From contig NZ_LWBP01000187.1 of the NCBI RefSeq assembly GCF_002078015.1, positions 50,371 through 114,370 of the forward strand: a stretch of DNA of 64,000 bases, given 5' to 3'. Shown here one piece after another: positions 33,566 to 41,961 of this stretch. The notes beneath the pieces are model-generated. The model worked only from the letters and a program-made list of their open reading frames with translations, had not been told where the DNA came from and searched no databases. Positions within the stretch are counted from its first letter, which is position 1; each line of letters starts with the position of its first letter. The position numbers and the translations under genes are program-made. The DNA is from Niastella populi. Its GTDB lineage: Bacteria > Bacteroidota > Bacteroidia > Chitinophagales > Chitinophagaceae.

Positions 33566-34821
33566 TCCTGAACGGAAAACAATTAAATAGTAACGGGCTG
33601 CTGAGTGAGCTTTTCAGGCAGGAATACGGGAAGATGATCGCTGTATTATGCCGTCATTTTGGCTTGAAACACATTGAGATCGCTGAAGATATTATTGGTG
33701 ATACATTTCTGAAGGCCTCGGAACACTGGGCCGCCAATGGCGTGCCGGAAAACCCGGCCGCCTGGTTGTATACCGTTGCCAGAAACAACGCCAAAGATCA
33801 CCTGAAACGCGTAACGCTTTTTGAAACGAAAATAGCGGGCAATCTCAAACCCGATGAGGCGGCGCCTGAACCCGGTTTTGAGTTCGCCGGTGAGCACATC
33901 AGCGATAGCCAGCTGGCCATGATCTTTGCGGTGTGTGATCCGGGTAATTCAACGGAGAGCCAGATCTGCCTCGCCCTTCAGATCCTTTGCGGTTTTAAGG
34001 TGGAAGAAATTGCCAATGCATTTCTTACAAATATCGAGACCATCAAAAAACGCCTGCAACGGGCAAGAACCAGTTTGCGTAACAGCCATTTTCAGATCAA
34101 AGCACTGAGTGGGCCCGATATCAGCCAGCGCCTCGATAGGGTGCTGAAAACCCTGTATCTTTTATTCAATGAAGGCTATTTTTCGAAAACCAATGATCAC
34201 CTGATCAGGAATGAATTGTGCGCAGAAGCGATTCGACTGACATTGGTGCTTACAGAAAACCCGCTAACCGGTACGGTACAGACCAAAGCGCTGCTGGCGC
34301 TCATGTGTTACCAAAGTTCACGGCTTGATGCACGCACCGGCAACAGCGGGGAAATAGTTCTTTTTGACGAACAGGACCCCACCTTATGGGATAAAGACCT
34401 CATTGAAAAAGGCAACTACTATTTTGTACTTGCCTGCCAGGGAAACCAGGCATCGAAGTATCACATCGAGGCCGGGATAGCTTACTGGCATACCAACCCG
34501 GCGGCTGTAAATAAATGGCCGCATATTCTGCAATTGTATAACCAGCTTATCCTTATTGAGTATTCGCCGGTAACGGCATTGAACAGGGCCTTTGCCATTT
34601 CAAAAGTATATGGCCATGAGAAAGCTATCATGGAAACCGCGAAGCTAAAGCTGACCGGTAACGATCAATACCACAAATTATTGGGTTTTCTATATGAAAC
34701 GACAGACCCCGGTGAAGCGATCGGTCATTACCGCAAAGCAGTGCAGCTTACCAGGGCAAAAGCGGCAAAGCGCGTTTTGGAGAAAAAGATAGAACAACTG
34801 GAAAATAAAAATGGCGGGTGA
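33562..34821 (+). CDS. ECF RNA polymerase sigma factor with C-terminal helical extension (ECF42 type)
   Basis: 419 residues from a GTG at 33562 that overlaps the previous stop. The sigma-2 region (LFRQEYGKMIAVLCRHFGLKHIEIAEDIIGDTFLKASEHW, with PAAWLYTVARNNAKDHLKR) occupies about 15-85 and sigma-4 (ILCGFKVEEIANAFLTNIETIKKRLQRAR) about 145-180. The remaining about 230 residues are the TPR-like helical extension typical of the ECF42 group (LYLLFNEGYFS, LCAEAIRLTLVL, ALLALMCYQSSRLDAR, YYFVLACQGN, AYWHTNPAA). No anti-sigma factor is present. In this group the extension itself is thought to control activity. Target promoters are unknown; azoR and the DGPF gene are candidates. Confidence 0.92.
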   Translation: MILNGKQLNSNGLLSELFRQEYGKMIAVLCRHFGLKHIEIAEDIIGDTFLKASEHWAANGVPENPAAWLYTVARNNAKDHLKRVTLFETKIAGNLKPDEAAPEPGFEFAGEHISDSQLAMIFAVCDPGNSTESQICLALQILCGFKVEEIANAFLTNIETIKKRLQRARTSLRNSHFQIKALSGPDISQRLDRVLKTLYLLFNEGYFSKTNDHLIRNELCAEAIRLTLVLTENPLTGTVQTKALLALMCYQSSRLDARTGNSGEIVLFDEQDPTLWDKDLIEKGNYYFVLACQGNQASKYHIEAGIAYWHTNPAAVNKWPHILQLYNQLILIEYSPVTALNRAFAISKVYGHEKAIMETAKLKLTGNDQYHKLLGFLYETTDPGEAIGHYRKAVQLTRAKAAKRVLEKKIEQLENKNGG

Positions 34822-34867
34822 TCTCCTGTACGGTTGGCCCGCTGTTGAAAATTGGTAATTTAAATAA

Positions 34868-34908
34868 AATAAAGCCCCGTTCCGTTTTATCCGGAACGGG
34901 GCTTTATT
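34868..34908. terminator. Bidirectional terminator, 17-bp stem
   Basis: A perfect 17-bp inverted repeat with AATAAAGCCCCG on the left arm, A-rich outside left and T-rich outside right. It lies between the convergent sigma-factor and DNRLRE genes and serves both. Confidence 0.9.
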
Positions 34909-34918
34909 GATATACTGC

Positions 34919-35932
34919 TTATTGAGAAATAATGAACGGATGCGATGTAACGCCATTACCCTGTTTTACCACCAGGATCGCCATTCTGTTTTTCAAAACT
35001 TCACTATCAAGAGGTATAGTTGTTGTGTGTTTTCCTTTACTGCCGTCTACATTTATCGTTTGCAATATTGCGCCGTTCACCGTTACGATCTGTAACACGG
35101 TCTTCCCTTCATTGTTTAATTCGTAATCTACTTTCATTGTACCCGACTGTAAGCTTGTTCTTACCAGCGGTGAGTTGGCATTTTGCACTTTACCGGCCAC
35201 ATCGGGGATATCGCTGGCAGGTACATCGCCTTGAGGTGTAAACGTTCTTGCAGTTGCAGATGAACAGTAGTTAAGGCCGATACGCAGTTTGGGGCGTCTG
35301 GTAGCATCGGCATTGTCGCTGCTGGCAAACAACATAGATCTGTAATAACTTTCCGTTTGCAACCTGATACAAAAGCCATAACGCTGTGCAGGCGGTAAAT
35401 TGATGATATCCTGTAACAGGGCGGTAATGTTCAGATCGATAACATGATAGTTCCATTGTACGCTGCCCGAACCGGGTAAGGTAACCTGGTTGGTAGTTGT
35501 AGTGGAGGGCTGTGTATTCCATGTTACCGTATTTTCGGCCCATGGCGATGTTATACGTTGAACATAACAGGCATTGGCGCCATAACTTCCCAATGAAATG
35601 GCAGAAGATGAAGGAACGCCATATAATGAAAGGTAAGCATAAGATACCGTGGTTCCCTGCGGTATGTATTGCAGGTCGGCGAAATCGATCAGTGATCTCA
35701 GGTAACCCACCTGCCCCGAGAAGGTCCAGGCGGCGGACACCAGCTGATCGGTTGAGCCATAGTTGGTATTGGCATAAGCAGGCGAACCGTTAACGGTTTG
35801 AACCCTTGTGTCTATACCACGGCAGGCATCGGGTTGAAAGGTCATTTCGGTTTGTGTTACCTGGCTATAGCCGGTAGCGGATATAAGCATGGCTAGCATG
35901 CACAGGAGCGTTGTTTGATTTAATTTTTTCAT
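34919..35932 (-). CDS. DNRLRE-domain surface protein with C-terminal T9SS-like sorting domain
   Basis: 337 residues. A signal peptide (to GYSQ, about 24) is followed by a DNRLRE domain (about 28-215: FQPDACRGIDTRVQT, NYGSTDQLVSAAWTFSG, SLIDFADLQYIPQGTTVSYAYLSLYG, WAENTVTWNTQPSTT). This beta-sandwich is named for its DNRLRE motif and is found in secreted Bacteroidota and actinobacterial proteins. The last about 80 residues (SGTMKVDYELNNEGKTVLQIV to HPFIISQ) have the two-sheet form of a type IX sorting domain, although the PNP motif is missing. Predicted cell-surface or released protein of unknown ligand. A long upstream region (460 bp) contains a direct-repeat promoter near 36126-36187. Confidence 0.8.
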   Translation of the reverse strand: MKKLNQTTLLCMLAMLISATGYSQVTQTEMTFQPDACRGIDTRVQTVNGSPAYANTNYGSTDQLVSAAWTFSGQVGYLRSLIDFADLQYIPQGTTVSYAYLSLYGVPSSSAISLGSYGANACYVQRITSPWAENTVTWNTQPSTTTTNQVTLPGSGSVQWNYHVIDLNITALLQDIINLPPAQRYGFCIRLQTESYYRSMLFASSDNADATRRPKLRIGLNYCSSATARTFTPQGDVPASDIPDVAGKVQNANSPLVRTSLQSGTMKVDYELNNEGKTVLQIVTVNGAILQTINVDGSKGKHTTTIPLDSEVLKNRMAILVVKQGNGVTSHPFIISQ

Positions 35933-36125
35933 ACAATAATAGTTCAGTGTTGGTTTAATAATGTTCGTCTGATAAAGTGTAAATAATAGTAGGTCTGGTT
36001 GTTACATTTTTATAGTTTTAAGGTTAATAATAGGTATCGTATGTACATGCAGGGGCGGCAGGCTGACATTACAGCCCACAGGAATGCCTGCAGGAAATAT
36101 GTTCGTATAAGATCAACTTACACGG

Positions 36126-36187
36126 CAAAGTGTATATTGATGAAATTGACCTTTTAACAGTGGAGAACGATTCTTAACAGTGGAGAA
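36126..36187 (-). promoter_or_regulatory. 14-bp direct repeat with 20-bp period before a -7-like box
   Basis: TTAACAGTGGAGAA occurs at 36154-36167 and again at 36174-36187. On the minus strand the sequence then runs to ACACTTTG (36133-36126), a -7-like box 20 bases after the nearer repeat, pointing at the DNRLRE gene with a long leader. ACAGTGGAG matches 8 of 9 positions of the LytTR half-site pattern (WMMGTTNRK) as I recall it. The rest of 35933-36392 shows only the map terminator. Confidence 0.5.
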
Positions 36188-36330
36188 TGTCTGTTTGTCC
36201 GGATCCCGAAAAGATGAATTGGGTTGATATGGTGTTTTCGGGTTACGTGTTTTCCGTATAACGCTAACAAACATATGCAAAATGGGTGAATCGGCAAAAT
36301 GCAGGTTTGTTTTCAGGAAAATATTCTAAA

Positions 36331-36371
36331 TAAAAAGGCTGCCTCTAAAATTGCTTTTTGAGACAGCCTTT
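36331..36371 (-). terminator. Terminator of map, minus strand
   Basis: A 12-bp stem (AAAGGCTGCCTC with GAGACAGCCTTT, one mismatch) followed on the minus strand by TTTTTATTT, 22 bp after the map stop. Confidence 0.88.
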
Positions 36372-36392
36372 CCTGCGGTTAAAAGATATTCC

Positions 36393-37157
36393 CTAATTAA
36401 ATATTTCATTCATTTCTGTTAAAATAAGCGGCATGCCGTCTGTGACCACAAGGGTATGTTCGTGCTGCGCCATATAACCGCCTTTATTGCCCACCATAGT
36501 CCAGCCATCTTTAGCGTCTACCGCATATATAGAAGCGGTAGAAATAAATGTTTCGATAGCTACAACCGAATTCTTTTTAAACCGCCGCATATCCTGCCGG
36601 TTCCTGTAGTTAAGCAGTTCGGTGGGTTCTTCGTGTAACCCTCTTCCAACGCCATGGCCGCCCAGGTTTTTAATTACCTTAAAACCTCTTTTTTTTGCTT
36701 CGGTTTCCATCAGGTGCCCTATGTCGGCGATTTTTACGCCGCCGCTGATATGGCTGATCGTTTTTTGCAGGATCTCTTTTGACGCATTCACCAGTTGCTG
36801 ATGCTGATGAATGTCGTTACCCAATACGAATGATCCGCCGTTATCGGCCCAAAAGCCGTTCAGTTCGGCTGATACATCGATATTGATCAGGTCGCCTTCT
36901 TTTAAAATTCGTTTAACGGAAGGAACGCCATGACAAAATTCATTGTCAACACTGATGCAGGTATAACCCGGAAAACCGTATGTTTTGTAAGGCGCCGACT
37001 TTGCACCAAAGCGGGCCAGTACGGTAGCCCCGAACTCGTCCAGTTCTTTGGTGCTCATTCCCGGTTGGGCATGATCCCGCATTTCCTTCAATGTATATGC
37101 AACCGCTTCACTCACTTTTTGCATCCCGGACAATTCAGCTTCTTTTGTTATAGACAT
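36393..37157 (-). CDS. map: Type I methionine aminopeptidase
   Basis: 254 residues. All catalytic features are present: substrate His in EFCHGVP (about 76), metal ligands Asp and Asp in LINIDVSAELNGFWADNGGSF (about 93 and 104), His in LGGHGVGRGLHEEP (about 167), Glu in VVAIETF (about 200) and Glu in AQHEHTLVVT (about 231). It removes the initiator Met from nascent proteins. It lacks the N-terminal zinc-finger extension of some homologues. A monocistronic map outside the ribosomal-protein cluster suggests an accessory second copy, but the rest of the genome is not visible. One substitution in the second metal loop (ADNGGSF instead of the common GDTSRTF) is unusual. Confidence 0.93.
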   Translation of the reverse strand: MSITKEAELSGMQKVSEAVAYTLKEMRDHAQPGMSTKELDEFGATVLARFGAKSAPYKTYGFPGYTCISVDNEFCHGVPSVKRILKEGDLINIDVSAELNGFWADNGGSFVLGNDIHQHQQLVNASKEILQKTISHISGGVKIADIGHLMETEAKKRGFKVIKNLGGHGVGRGLHEEPTELLNYRNRQDMRRFKKNSVVAIETFISTASIYAVDAKDGWTMVGNKGGYMAQHEHTLVVTDGMPLILTEMNEIFN

Positions 37158-37380
37158 ATGCTTTTTCTCCTTAATTTCTATAAAAATATTCAGTCTATAA
37201 ATATAGAATTTATTAATGAGACAACGACTTCATTTTTTCAATACCAACAGGTTGCGGATGAAGAAAAAATGACATGAGACAAATCAACAAAAAAATGAAC
37301 AGATCATGCAATACCTATTCATTATTTTGAACTGTCATAATTTCATTTTACTGCCTGCTAAATAAACTATCGATTGCATT

Positions 37381-38949
37381 ATGAGAGAAGAATTGTATAT
37401 CACAACCGGTTTCGCCGTCGCATTACTTGCGGTTGGCTGCCTGAAATCCATCTCGGATAGTGCCGCTCCCCAAAATGTACTGGAAAATGATCAGCGAAAA
37501 GTGTCGGTTGAGGCTGCGCCGCCGTTGGGCACGCTGATTGATAGCGCGGTTTACCGTATCCGTGGTTTGTCGTCCGTACCCACCGGCCCCGTAGTTGAAG
37601 TTACCGGCAACACTACCGCCGACAATGCCCAGATCCAGCAATGGTGGTGGTTTCCCAATAACGGCCAGAAATGGAAACTCATAAAAACCGACGCTACTTA
37701 TTATAAGCTGGTGAACGTAACCAGTAACAAATGCCTTCAATCGCCCTCATCCGTTTCGGGCGACATTTTACGGCAGGGAACCGATAATGGTTCCGATGCA
37801 CAACGCTGGGCTATTGCTTATACGGGCAGTAACAATGTGTTCACCCTTACCAACAAGGCCACGGGCATGAAAATGGTTGTGGACCCGGAAAGTAATACGC
37901 CCGGCGCCAAGATCAGGCAGAAAAGCAGTATAACGGGCACACAGGACCGTTTTGAATTCCGTAATCTCTATTTTCAGAATCCTATAAACAACAACAGCCG
38001 TCCCGATCCGTTCGTAGCGCAAAAAGACGGGTTTTACTATTTCCTGTCAACCAAAGGCAACAGGATCACCATTACAAAAACGCCTTCCATGTCGTTACTG
38101 GCGGCCATGCCCGAAACCCTTGTTTTTACGCCGCCTTCCGGTACAAATTATTCATCCAATCTATGGGCGCCCGAATTATTTTTCCTCTCGGGCAAGTGGT
38201 ATATTTATTTTGCCGCCGACAATGGCAATGATGAGAATCACCGCATGTTCGTACTCGAAAATCCCAATGCAGACCCCACTACCGGAACCTGGACATTCAA
38301 AGGAAAAATATCTGACTCAAGCGATCAGTGGGCTATCGATGGTACGGTGCTTACCATAGGTACCCAAAATTATTTCGTATGGTCGGGTTGGGAAAATGTA
38401 GCTACGAAATATAAACAATACATTTACCTGGCCACTATGTCGAACCCATGGACGATAAACGGGCCCCGGGTTCAGATATCTGCGCCTACCAATACCTGGG
38501 AGCGGCATGAACCCGCCTCATTGGGCGCCGGTGTTAACGAAGGCCCCATTGCGCTGCAAAAAGATGCCGGCAGCCCGGTCTTTATTATCTACTCTGCCAG
38601 CCGTTACAGCAGCGACAATTACTGCCTCGCGCAAATACAATTGAAAAGCGGCGGTAATCCCACCGTTGCAGCCGACTGGATCAACAAAAAGCAGGTGTTC
38701 GTAAGAAATGACGCCAATGCGGTATACGGGCCAGGCCACAACGGATTTTTTACCAGCAGTTATACCGATGGCAACGGGGTGTTACGAACCGCGAACTGGT
38801 TTGTATACCATGCACGCAGCGTGCCTAACACCACCAATGGCGCCAGAACGCCACGGATGCAGCAATTGACCTGGAACGCAGATGGATCACCGAATTTTGG
38901 GACCGCTGCGGCTACAGGCATCAACACGCCCATTCCTATTGGCGACTGA
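37381..38949 (+). CDS. Ricin-type lectin plus GH43-family glycosidase, lipoprotein
   Basis: 522 residues. The N-terminus GFAVALLAVGCLKS is a likely lipoprotein signal (Cys at about 20). A ricin B-like lectin domain (about 55-200) shows QIQQWWWFPNNGQKWKLIK and a second QRWAI motif. The five-blade GH43 catalytic domain (about 205-515) has all three acidic residues: Asp in SRPDPFVAQKDG (base), Asp in WAIDGTVL (pKa modulator) and Glu in GAGVNEGPIAL (acid). GH43 enzymes cleave alpha-L-arabinofuranosides or beta-xylosides; the LWAPELFFLSGKWYIYFAA strand is typical of arabinofuranosidases. It is probably anchored to the outer membrane and acts on arabinose-containing plant polymers. It stands alone, not in a Sus operon. 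Confidence 0.9.
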   Translation: MREELYITTGFAVALLAVGCLKSISDSAAPQNVLENDQRKVSVEAAPPLGTLIDSAVYRIRGLSSVPTGPVVEVTGNTTADNAQIQQWWWFPNNGQKWKLIKTDATYYKLVNVTSNKCLQSPSSVSGDILRQGTDNGSDAQRWAIAYTGSNNVFTLTNKATGMKMVVDPESNTPGAKIRQKSSITGTQDRFEFRNLYFQNPINNNSRPDPFVAQKDGFYYFLSTKGNRITITKTPSMSLLAAMPETLVFTPPSGTNYSSNLWAPELFFLSGKWYIYFAADNGNDENHRMFVLENPNADPTTGTWTFKGKISDSSDQWAIDGTVLTIGTQNYFVWSGWENVATKYKQYIYLATMSNPWTINGPRVQISAPTNTWERHEPASLGAGVNEGPIALQKDAGSPVFIIYSASRYSSDNYCLAQIQLKSGGNPTVAADWINKKQVFVRNDANAVYGPGHNGFFTSSYTDGNGVLRTANWFVYHARSVPNTTNGARTPRMQQLTWNADGSPNFGTAAATGINTPIPIGD

Positions 38950-39070
38950 TCTCCATATTATGGCGCTGAGGGTATTGAACGCCGGGCCGGCTAAGAAGGG
39001 AAGTACAGATCCATCCCGCATGTAGGCCATTCAGGGAGCGGGCATTTTGATATTATTTTATGAATTCAAA

Positions 39071-39117
39071 TAAAAACGCCTTGTAAATAAAGATTTACAG
39101 GGCGTTTTATTTTATTT
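39071..39117 (+). terminator. Terminator after the GH43 gene
   Basis: A long stem (AAAACGCC-TGTAAAT with ATTTACA-GGCGTTTT, one bulge) followed by ATTTTATTTT. Confidence 0.8.
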
Positions 39118-39139
39118 TGCCTGTCAAACCTGATCATTT

Positions 39140-39616
39140 ATGATGGATACAATCAGTAATACCGTAACCCTTCGCTTTCTTGCAGAACCCTCCGATGTCA
39201 ACTTCGGCGGCAAAGTACATGGAGGCGCGGTAATGAAATGGATTGACCAGGCAGGGTATGCCTGTGCAGCCAACTGGAGCGGGCAATATTGTGTAACGAT
39301 CTACGTGGGCGGCATCCGTTTCTTCAAGCCCATTTCTATCGGCGATATGGTGGAAATTACCGCTACTATTATTTATACCGGTAACTCCAGTATGCATATT
39401 GCCATCAATGTGCAGGCAGGTAACCCGCGGCGTAAAGACAAAATAAAAACCACGCACTGTGTAATGGTATTTGCGGCCGTAGATGATAATGGCAAAACAG
39501 TATCGGTACCGAAATGGGTGCCCGAAACACCTGCGGCAGTCGAGATGGAGAATTACGCCAGAAAATTAATGGCGCTGCGACAGAATATTGAAGATGAGAT
39601 GAAGCCGTATATGTAG
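39140..39616 (+). CDS. Acyl-CoA thioesterase, hotdog fold (YciA-like)
   Basis: 158 residues. The hotdog signature of the acyl-CoA hydrolase family is clear: VNFGGKVHGGAVMKWIDQAGYACA (about 20-43, catalytic Asp and the HGG loop), GGIRFFKPISIGDMVEI (about 57-73) and NSSMHIAINVQAGN. The C-terminus has a helix MENYARKLMALR as in YciA. It hydrolyses acyl-CoA thioesters to free acid and CoA in the cytoplasm; chain-length preference cannot be told. The start may be either of two adjacent ATG codons (39140 or 39143). The next gene follows 50 bp downstream but is unrelated. Confidence 0.9.
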   Translation: MMDTISNTVTLRFLAEPSDVNFGGKVHGGAVMKWIDQAGYACAANWSGQYCVTIYVGGIRFFKPISIGDMVEITATIIYTGNSSMHIAINVQAGNPRRKDKIKTTHCVMVFAAVDDNGKTVSVPKWVPETPAAVEMENYARKLMALRQNIEDEMKPYM

Positions 39617-39666
39617 GTGATTATTGGTTGCTGGCGACGTATTCACAGATTAGAATCATATTATAG

Positions 39667-40425
39667 ATGCCCCGATTGTACATAATTGCTGGTTGCAATG
39701 GCGCAGGAAAAACCACAGCCAGCCTTACCATACTGCCAGATATTTTAAAGGTCAGGGAGTTTGTAAACGCAGACGGCATAGCTGCCGGACTTTCCCCTCT
39801 TAACGTGGAAAGTGTTGCTTTTGAAGCGGGCAGGATCATGCTTCGGCGCATTCAGCAATTGATGGAGGAAAAAGAAGATCTTGCTTTTGAAACTACTTTA
39901 TCTACCCGAAGCTATGTGTCATTAATAAAGAAGGCCAGGGCAAATGGTTATAAAATAACCTTGCTGTACTTTTGGTTGATGTCGCCGGATTTTGCAAAAC
40001 AACGGGTAACTGAAAGAGTGCGAAAGGGCGGACATTACATCCCTGATGACGTTGTGGAGCGGCGGTATTACAGGGGAATAGCTAACCTGTTGAATTTATA
40101 TGCGCCAATCGTCGATAATTGGGCGGTAATCGACAACATGGACATAGAACAGAATATAATTGCAAAGGGATCAGGGAACGGAGATAAATTGATATTAAAC
40201 GCTGAACTTTGGAATATCTTTTCAAATCAATCAAAAGTTATGGAAGATAAAACTATCTATCTTGATGAATTCTCTGAGCAGATCTTGGAGGGAATGAGAA
40301 AGGCAATGAAAAAGCTTGTTGTAACCAGCGCTAAAATGGATGAGGAACTGGTCATTAGAGATAAAGACGGGCAGGTGAGGTCGGTTCCGGCAAAGGAATT
40401 GCTTCACATTGTTGAAAAGTATTGA
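39667..40425 (+). CDS. Zeta-toxin-family P-loop kinase with extra C-terminal domain
   Basis: 252 residues. The zeta-type kinase covers about 1-190: Walker A GCNGAGKTT (9-17), the sugar-nucleotide-site FVNADGIAAGLSP (32-44), catalytic FETTLSTRSYV (about 74-84), and the LID region RVTERVRKGGHYIPDDVVERRY. Classic zeta toxins phosphorylate UDP-N-acetylglucosamine and poison wall synthesis; many chromosomal relatives have unknown targets. From about residue 198 a second small unit follows (YLDEFSEQILEGMRKAMKKL, then DEELVIRDKDGQVRSVPAKEL). It resembles short proteins usually encoded as a separate gene beside such kinases, so this could be a fused antidote or adaptor. No separate epsilon-type antitoxin gene is visible. 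Confidence 0.82.
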   Translation: MPRLYIIAGCNGAGKTTASLTILPDILKVREFVNADGIAAGLSPLNVESVAFEAGRIMLRRIQQLMEEKEDLAFETTLSTRSYVSLIKKARANGYKITLLYFWLMSPDFAKQRVTERVRKGGHYIPDDVVERRYYRGIANLLNLYAPIVDNWAVIDNMDIEQNIIAKGSGNGDKLILNAELWNIFSNQSKVMEDKTIYLDEFSEQILEGMRKAMKKLVVTSAKMDEELVIRDKDGQVRSVPAKELLHIVEKY

Positions 40426-40448
40426 TCTTCAAAATCTATTGTAAATAA

Positions 40449-40480
40449 TAAAGCCCTGTAAAATCGATTTACGGGCTTAG
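40449..40480. terminator. Hairpin between convergent genes
   Basis: AAGCCC-GTAAAT pairs with ATTTAC-GGGCTT, with one bulged base. On the minus strand it is followed by TTTATTATTT, so it mainly ends the RRM gene and may also serve the zeta-kinase gene. Confidence 0.7.
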
Positions 40481-40495
40481 GGTTATGGTATCACA

Positions 40496-40747
40496 CTACC
40501 ATTCTGGTTTTAACAGGTATTCACTTACCGAAACCAGGTTGCCATCAAACAATGTTTTGTTAAGCGATACGATCGCCTGGCGGGCCTCGATTTCAATAGG
40601 CATTTCAATTATTCCATTACGTTTTGAACGGCCGGTCAATTTGTCTCTCGTTACCTCGGCCGATGATACCCTGCCAAAAGAGGAAAATAATCTTCTAAGA
40701 TCACGATCCTCTGTATTCATACTCAGATTAAATATTTGTATGTTCAT
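40496..40747 (-). CDS. Small RRM-type RNA-binding protein
   Basis: 83 residues forming a single RNA-recognition motif. RNP2 is IQIFNLSM (about 3-10), the loop has EDRDLRRLFSSFGRVSSAEV, and RNP1 is RNGIIEMP (about 43-50), where the aromatic residues of the eukaryotic consensus are replaced by Ile. The end is FDGNLVSVSEYL. Single-RRM proteins are common in Bacteroidota and cyanobacteria and bind single-stranded RNA, often in cold or stress conditions. Cytoplasmic. The start is the ATG at 40747. Confidence 0.88.
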   Translation of the reverse strand: MNIQIFNLSMNTEDRDLRRLFSSFGRVSSAEVTRDKLTGRSKRNGIIEMPIEIEARQAIVSLNKTLFDGNLVSVSEYLLKPEW

Positions 40748-40792
40748 AATTGTTATTTATTGGTAATGTTATTCAGGCCGCAGCCCCGGTGC

Positions 40793-41077
40793 TCAATTAC
40801 TATAATATAAATAAATTCCGCGTAACCAGTTAAAAACCGACAATTCGCTTTTTGTTTCGAAAGGCAGTTGTGTTGTAATAAGTTCTTCGATCTGCAGCCC
40901 ATCGGTAACGGTTAACCTGCCAATCGATTTACCGAAGTGGTTGATGATAAACAACACCTGGTAACCGTTAAGCGGGTTAAAAGAACGCCGGTCGGGTTCA
41001 TTGTTTTCCGTGGAATGATTCAGCTTGATCGCCCAATCGTAATGCTTTTTTTGTAAGTGTTCTTTTAAAAATATCAT
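40793..41077 (-). CDS. Conserved-looking small protein, unknown function
   Basis: 94 residues from the ATG at 41077 (MIFLKEHLQKKHYDW). The frame is open for 28 more codons upstream, but those have no coding character. It reads as a soluble mixed alpha/beta protein with a central hydrophobic strand YQVLFIINHFGKSIGRLTV and a C-terminal motif PFETKSELSVFNWLRG. I do not recognise a named family, though the pattern is not random and the acidic/aromatic C-terminus looks conserved in type. It is divergent from nothing and lies 45 bp upstream of the RRM gene on the same strand, so the two may be co-transcribed. Confidence 0.6.
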   Translation of the reverse strand: MIFLKEHLQKKHYDWAIKLNHSTENNEPDRRSFNPLNGYQVLFIINHFGKSIGRLTVTDGLQIEELITTQLPFETKSELSVFNWLRGIYLYYSN

Positions 41078-41409
41078 AGTTTCTTTTAAAGACTGAGAAT
41101 TGACCAGGTAAAGTGTATTAGTAAGAGTAAGGGAGGTGGGAATTACACAATAGACAGTCAATGGCGAAAGATATGCTTAATTACGGTAACGAACTAATTT
41201 ATTATTTGTATTAGCTGGCACACATACGCTTAAATGAAACACTTTTATATAATAAGCGCTTACTGGCCAGTCGAATACCTTGCAGAATGACTACTTTTTT
41301 ATTTTTCGAAGCCCGGTTCGAAGCGGCAACCGCGGCCCATGCCATTTTCGGTTGCCGGAAAACTGATATAAAACAGGATAAATGATTTGATACTTAATAG
41401 GCGGGCTTG

Positions 41410-41895
41410 TCATGAACCCGAAAGGCAAAGCACCGCATGCCGGTTACGGTTTATAAAAGGCATTACCCGGTTTGCATGAAATTGTTGGGTTTTCAGGAAC
41501 CAGAATTCAGGCGCCACCTTTTTTTTATCTGACATATATTCAAGATGGAAAGTTTTTCCGCCGGTGCTGATCTCTACTGAGGCCTGCGGCGCATTTATGC
41601 GGTGCGATGTATGAACCAGTATCTTTTTTGTAAGAAATGTGGTGTTGCCGGCTGTAGTAACAAGAAAACCGTTCTTTGTGTAAGAGAGGTCGATGATCTC
41701 GCGGCAATTCATCTGGCGGGCGGTTAACACGAGATTGTCAAATACATCCGCAACAGGAGCAGGTGTTGTTGCTTCATCATGTATGATAAGCATTTCGGTA
41801 TCTATCGTTTTTTGTGATGCCAGCGCAAGGGCCGGTGATGCCAGCAGCGCAGGGAGCAATAAACCGGTATTATATAGAAAATCGCGACGACGCAT
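41410..41895 (-). CDS. Tat- or Sec-exported protein of unknown function
   Basis: 161 residues. The N-terminus MRRRDFLYNTGLLLPALLAS is a twin-arginine-type signal ending near ALA-SQ (about 27). The mature part is a small beta-rich domain: IIHDEATTPAPVADVFDNLVL, SYTKNGFLVTTAGNTTFLTKKILVH, VEISTGGKTFHLEYMSDKKKVA. No cysteines or catalytic motifs stand out and the family is unknown to me. It lies 64 bp downstream of the T9SS gene that ends the tail-collar operon and could be part of that transcript, but a strong hairpin stands between them. Confidence 0.65.
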   Translation of the reverse strand: MRRRDFLYNTGLLLPALLASPALALASQKTIDTEMLIIHDEATTPAPVADVFDNLVLTARQMNCREIIDLSYTKNGFLVTTAGNTTFLTKKILVHTSHRINAPQASVEISTGGKTFHLEYMSDKKKVAPEFWFLKTQQFHANRVMPFINRNRHAVLCLSGS

Positions 41896-41921
41896 AGTAA
41901 GTGTTTAATCTTTAATAGGGA

Positions 41922-41961
41922 AGGCATTGTCACGCCCCGGCGTAACAATGCCTGTTTTTTT
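41922..41961. terminator. 15-bp hairpin with T-tract on the plus strand
   Basis: AGGCATTGTCACGCC pairs with GGCGTAACAATGCCT (one mismatch), followed on the plus strand by GTTTTTTTA. Both neighbours are minus-strand genes, so the poly-T faces the wrong way for them. On the minus strand the stem is preceded by A's. Confidence 0.6.

Noticed and set aside
20936..38949. Single polysaccharide-utilisation locus linking SusCD with the GH43 gene
   Set aside because: The GH43 gene is 6 kb away beyond several terminators, a sigma-factor operon and map, and has its own terminator.
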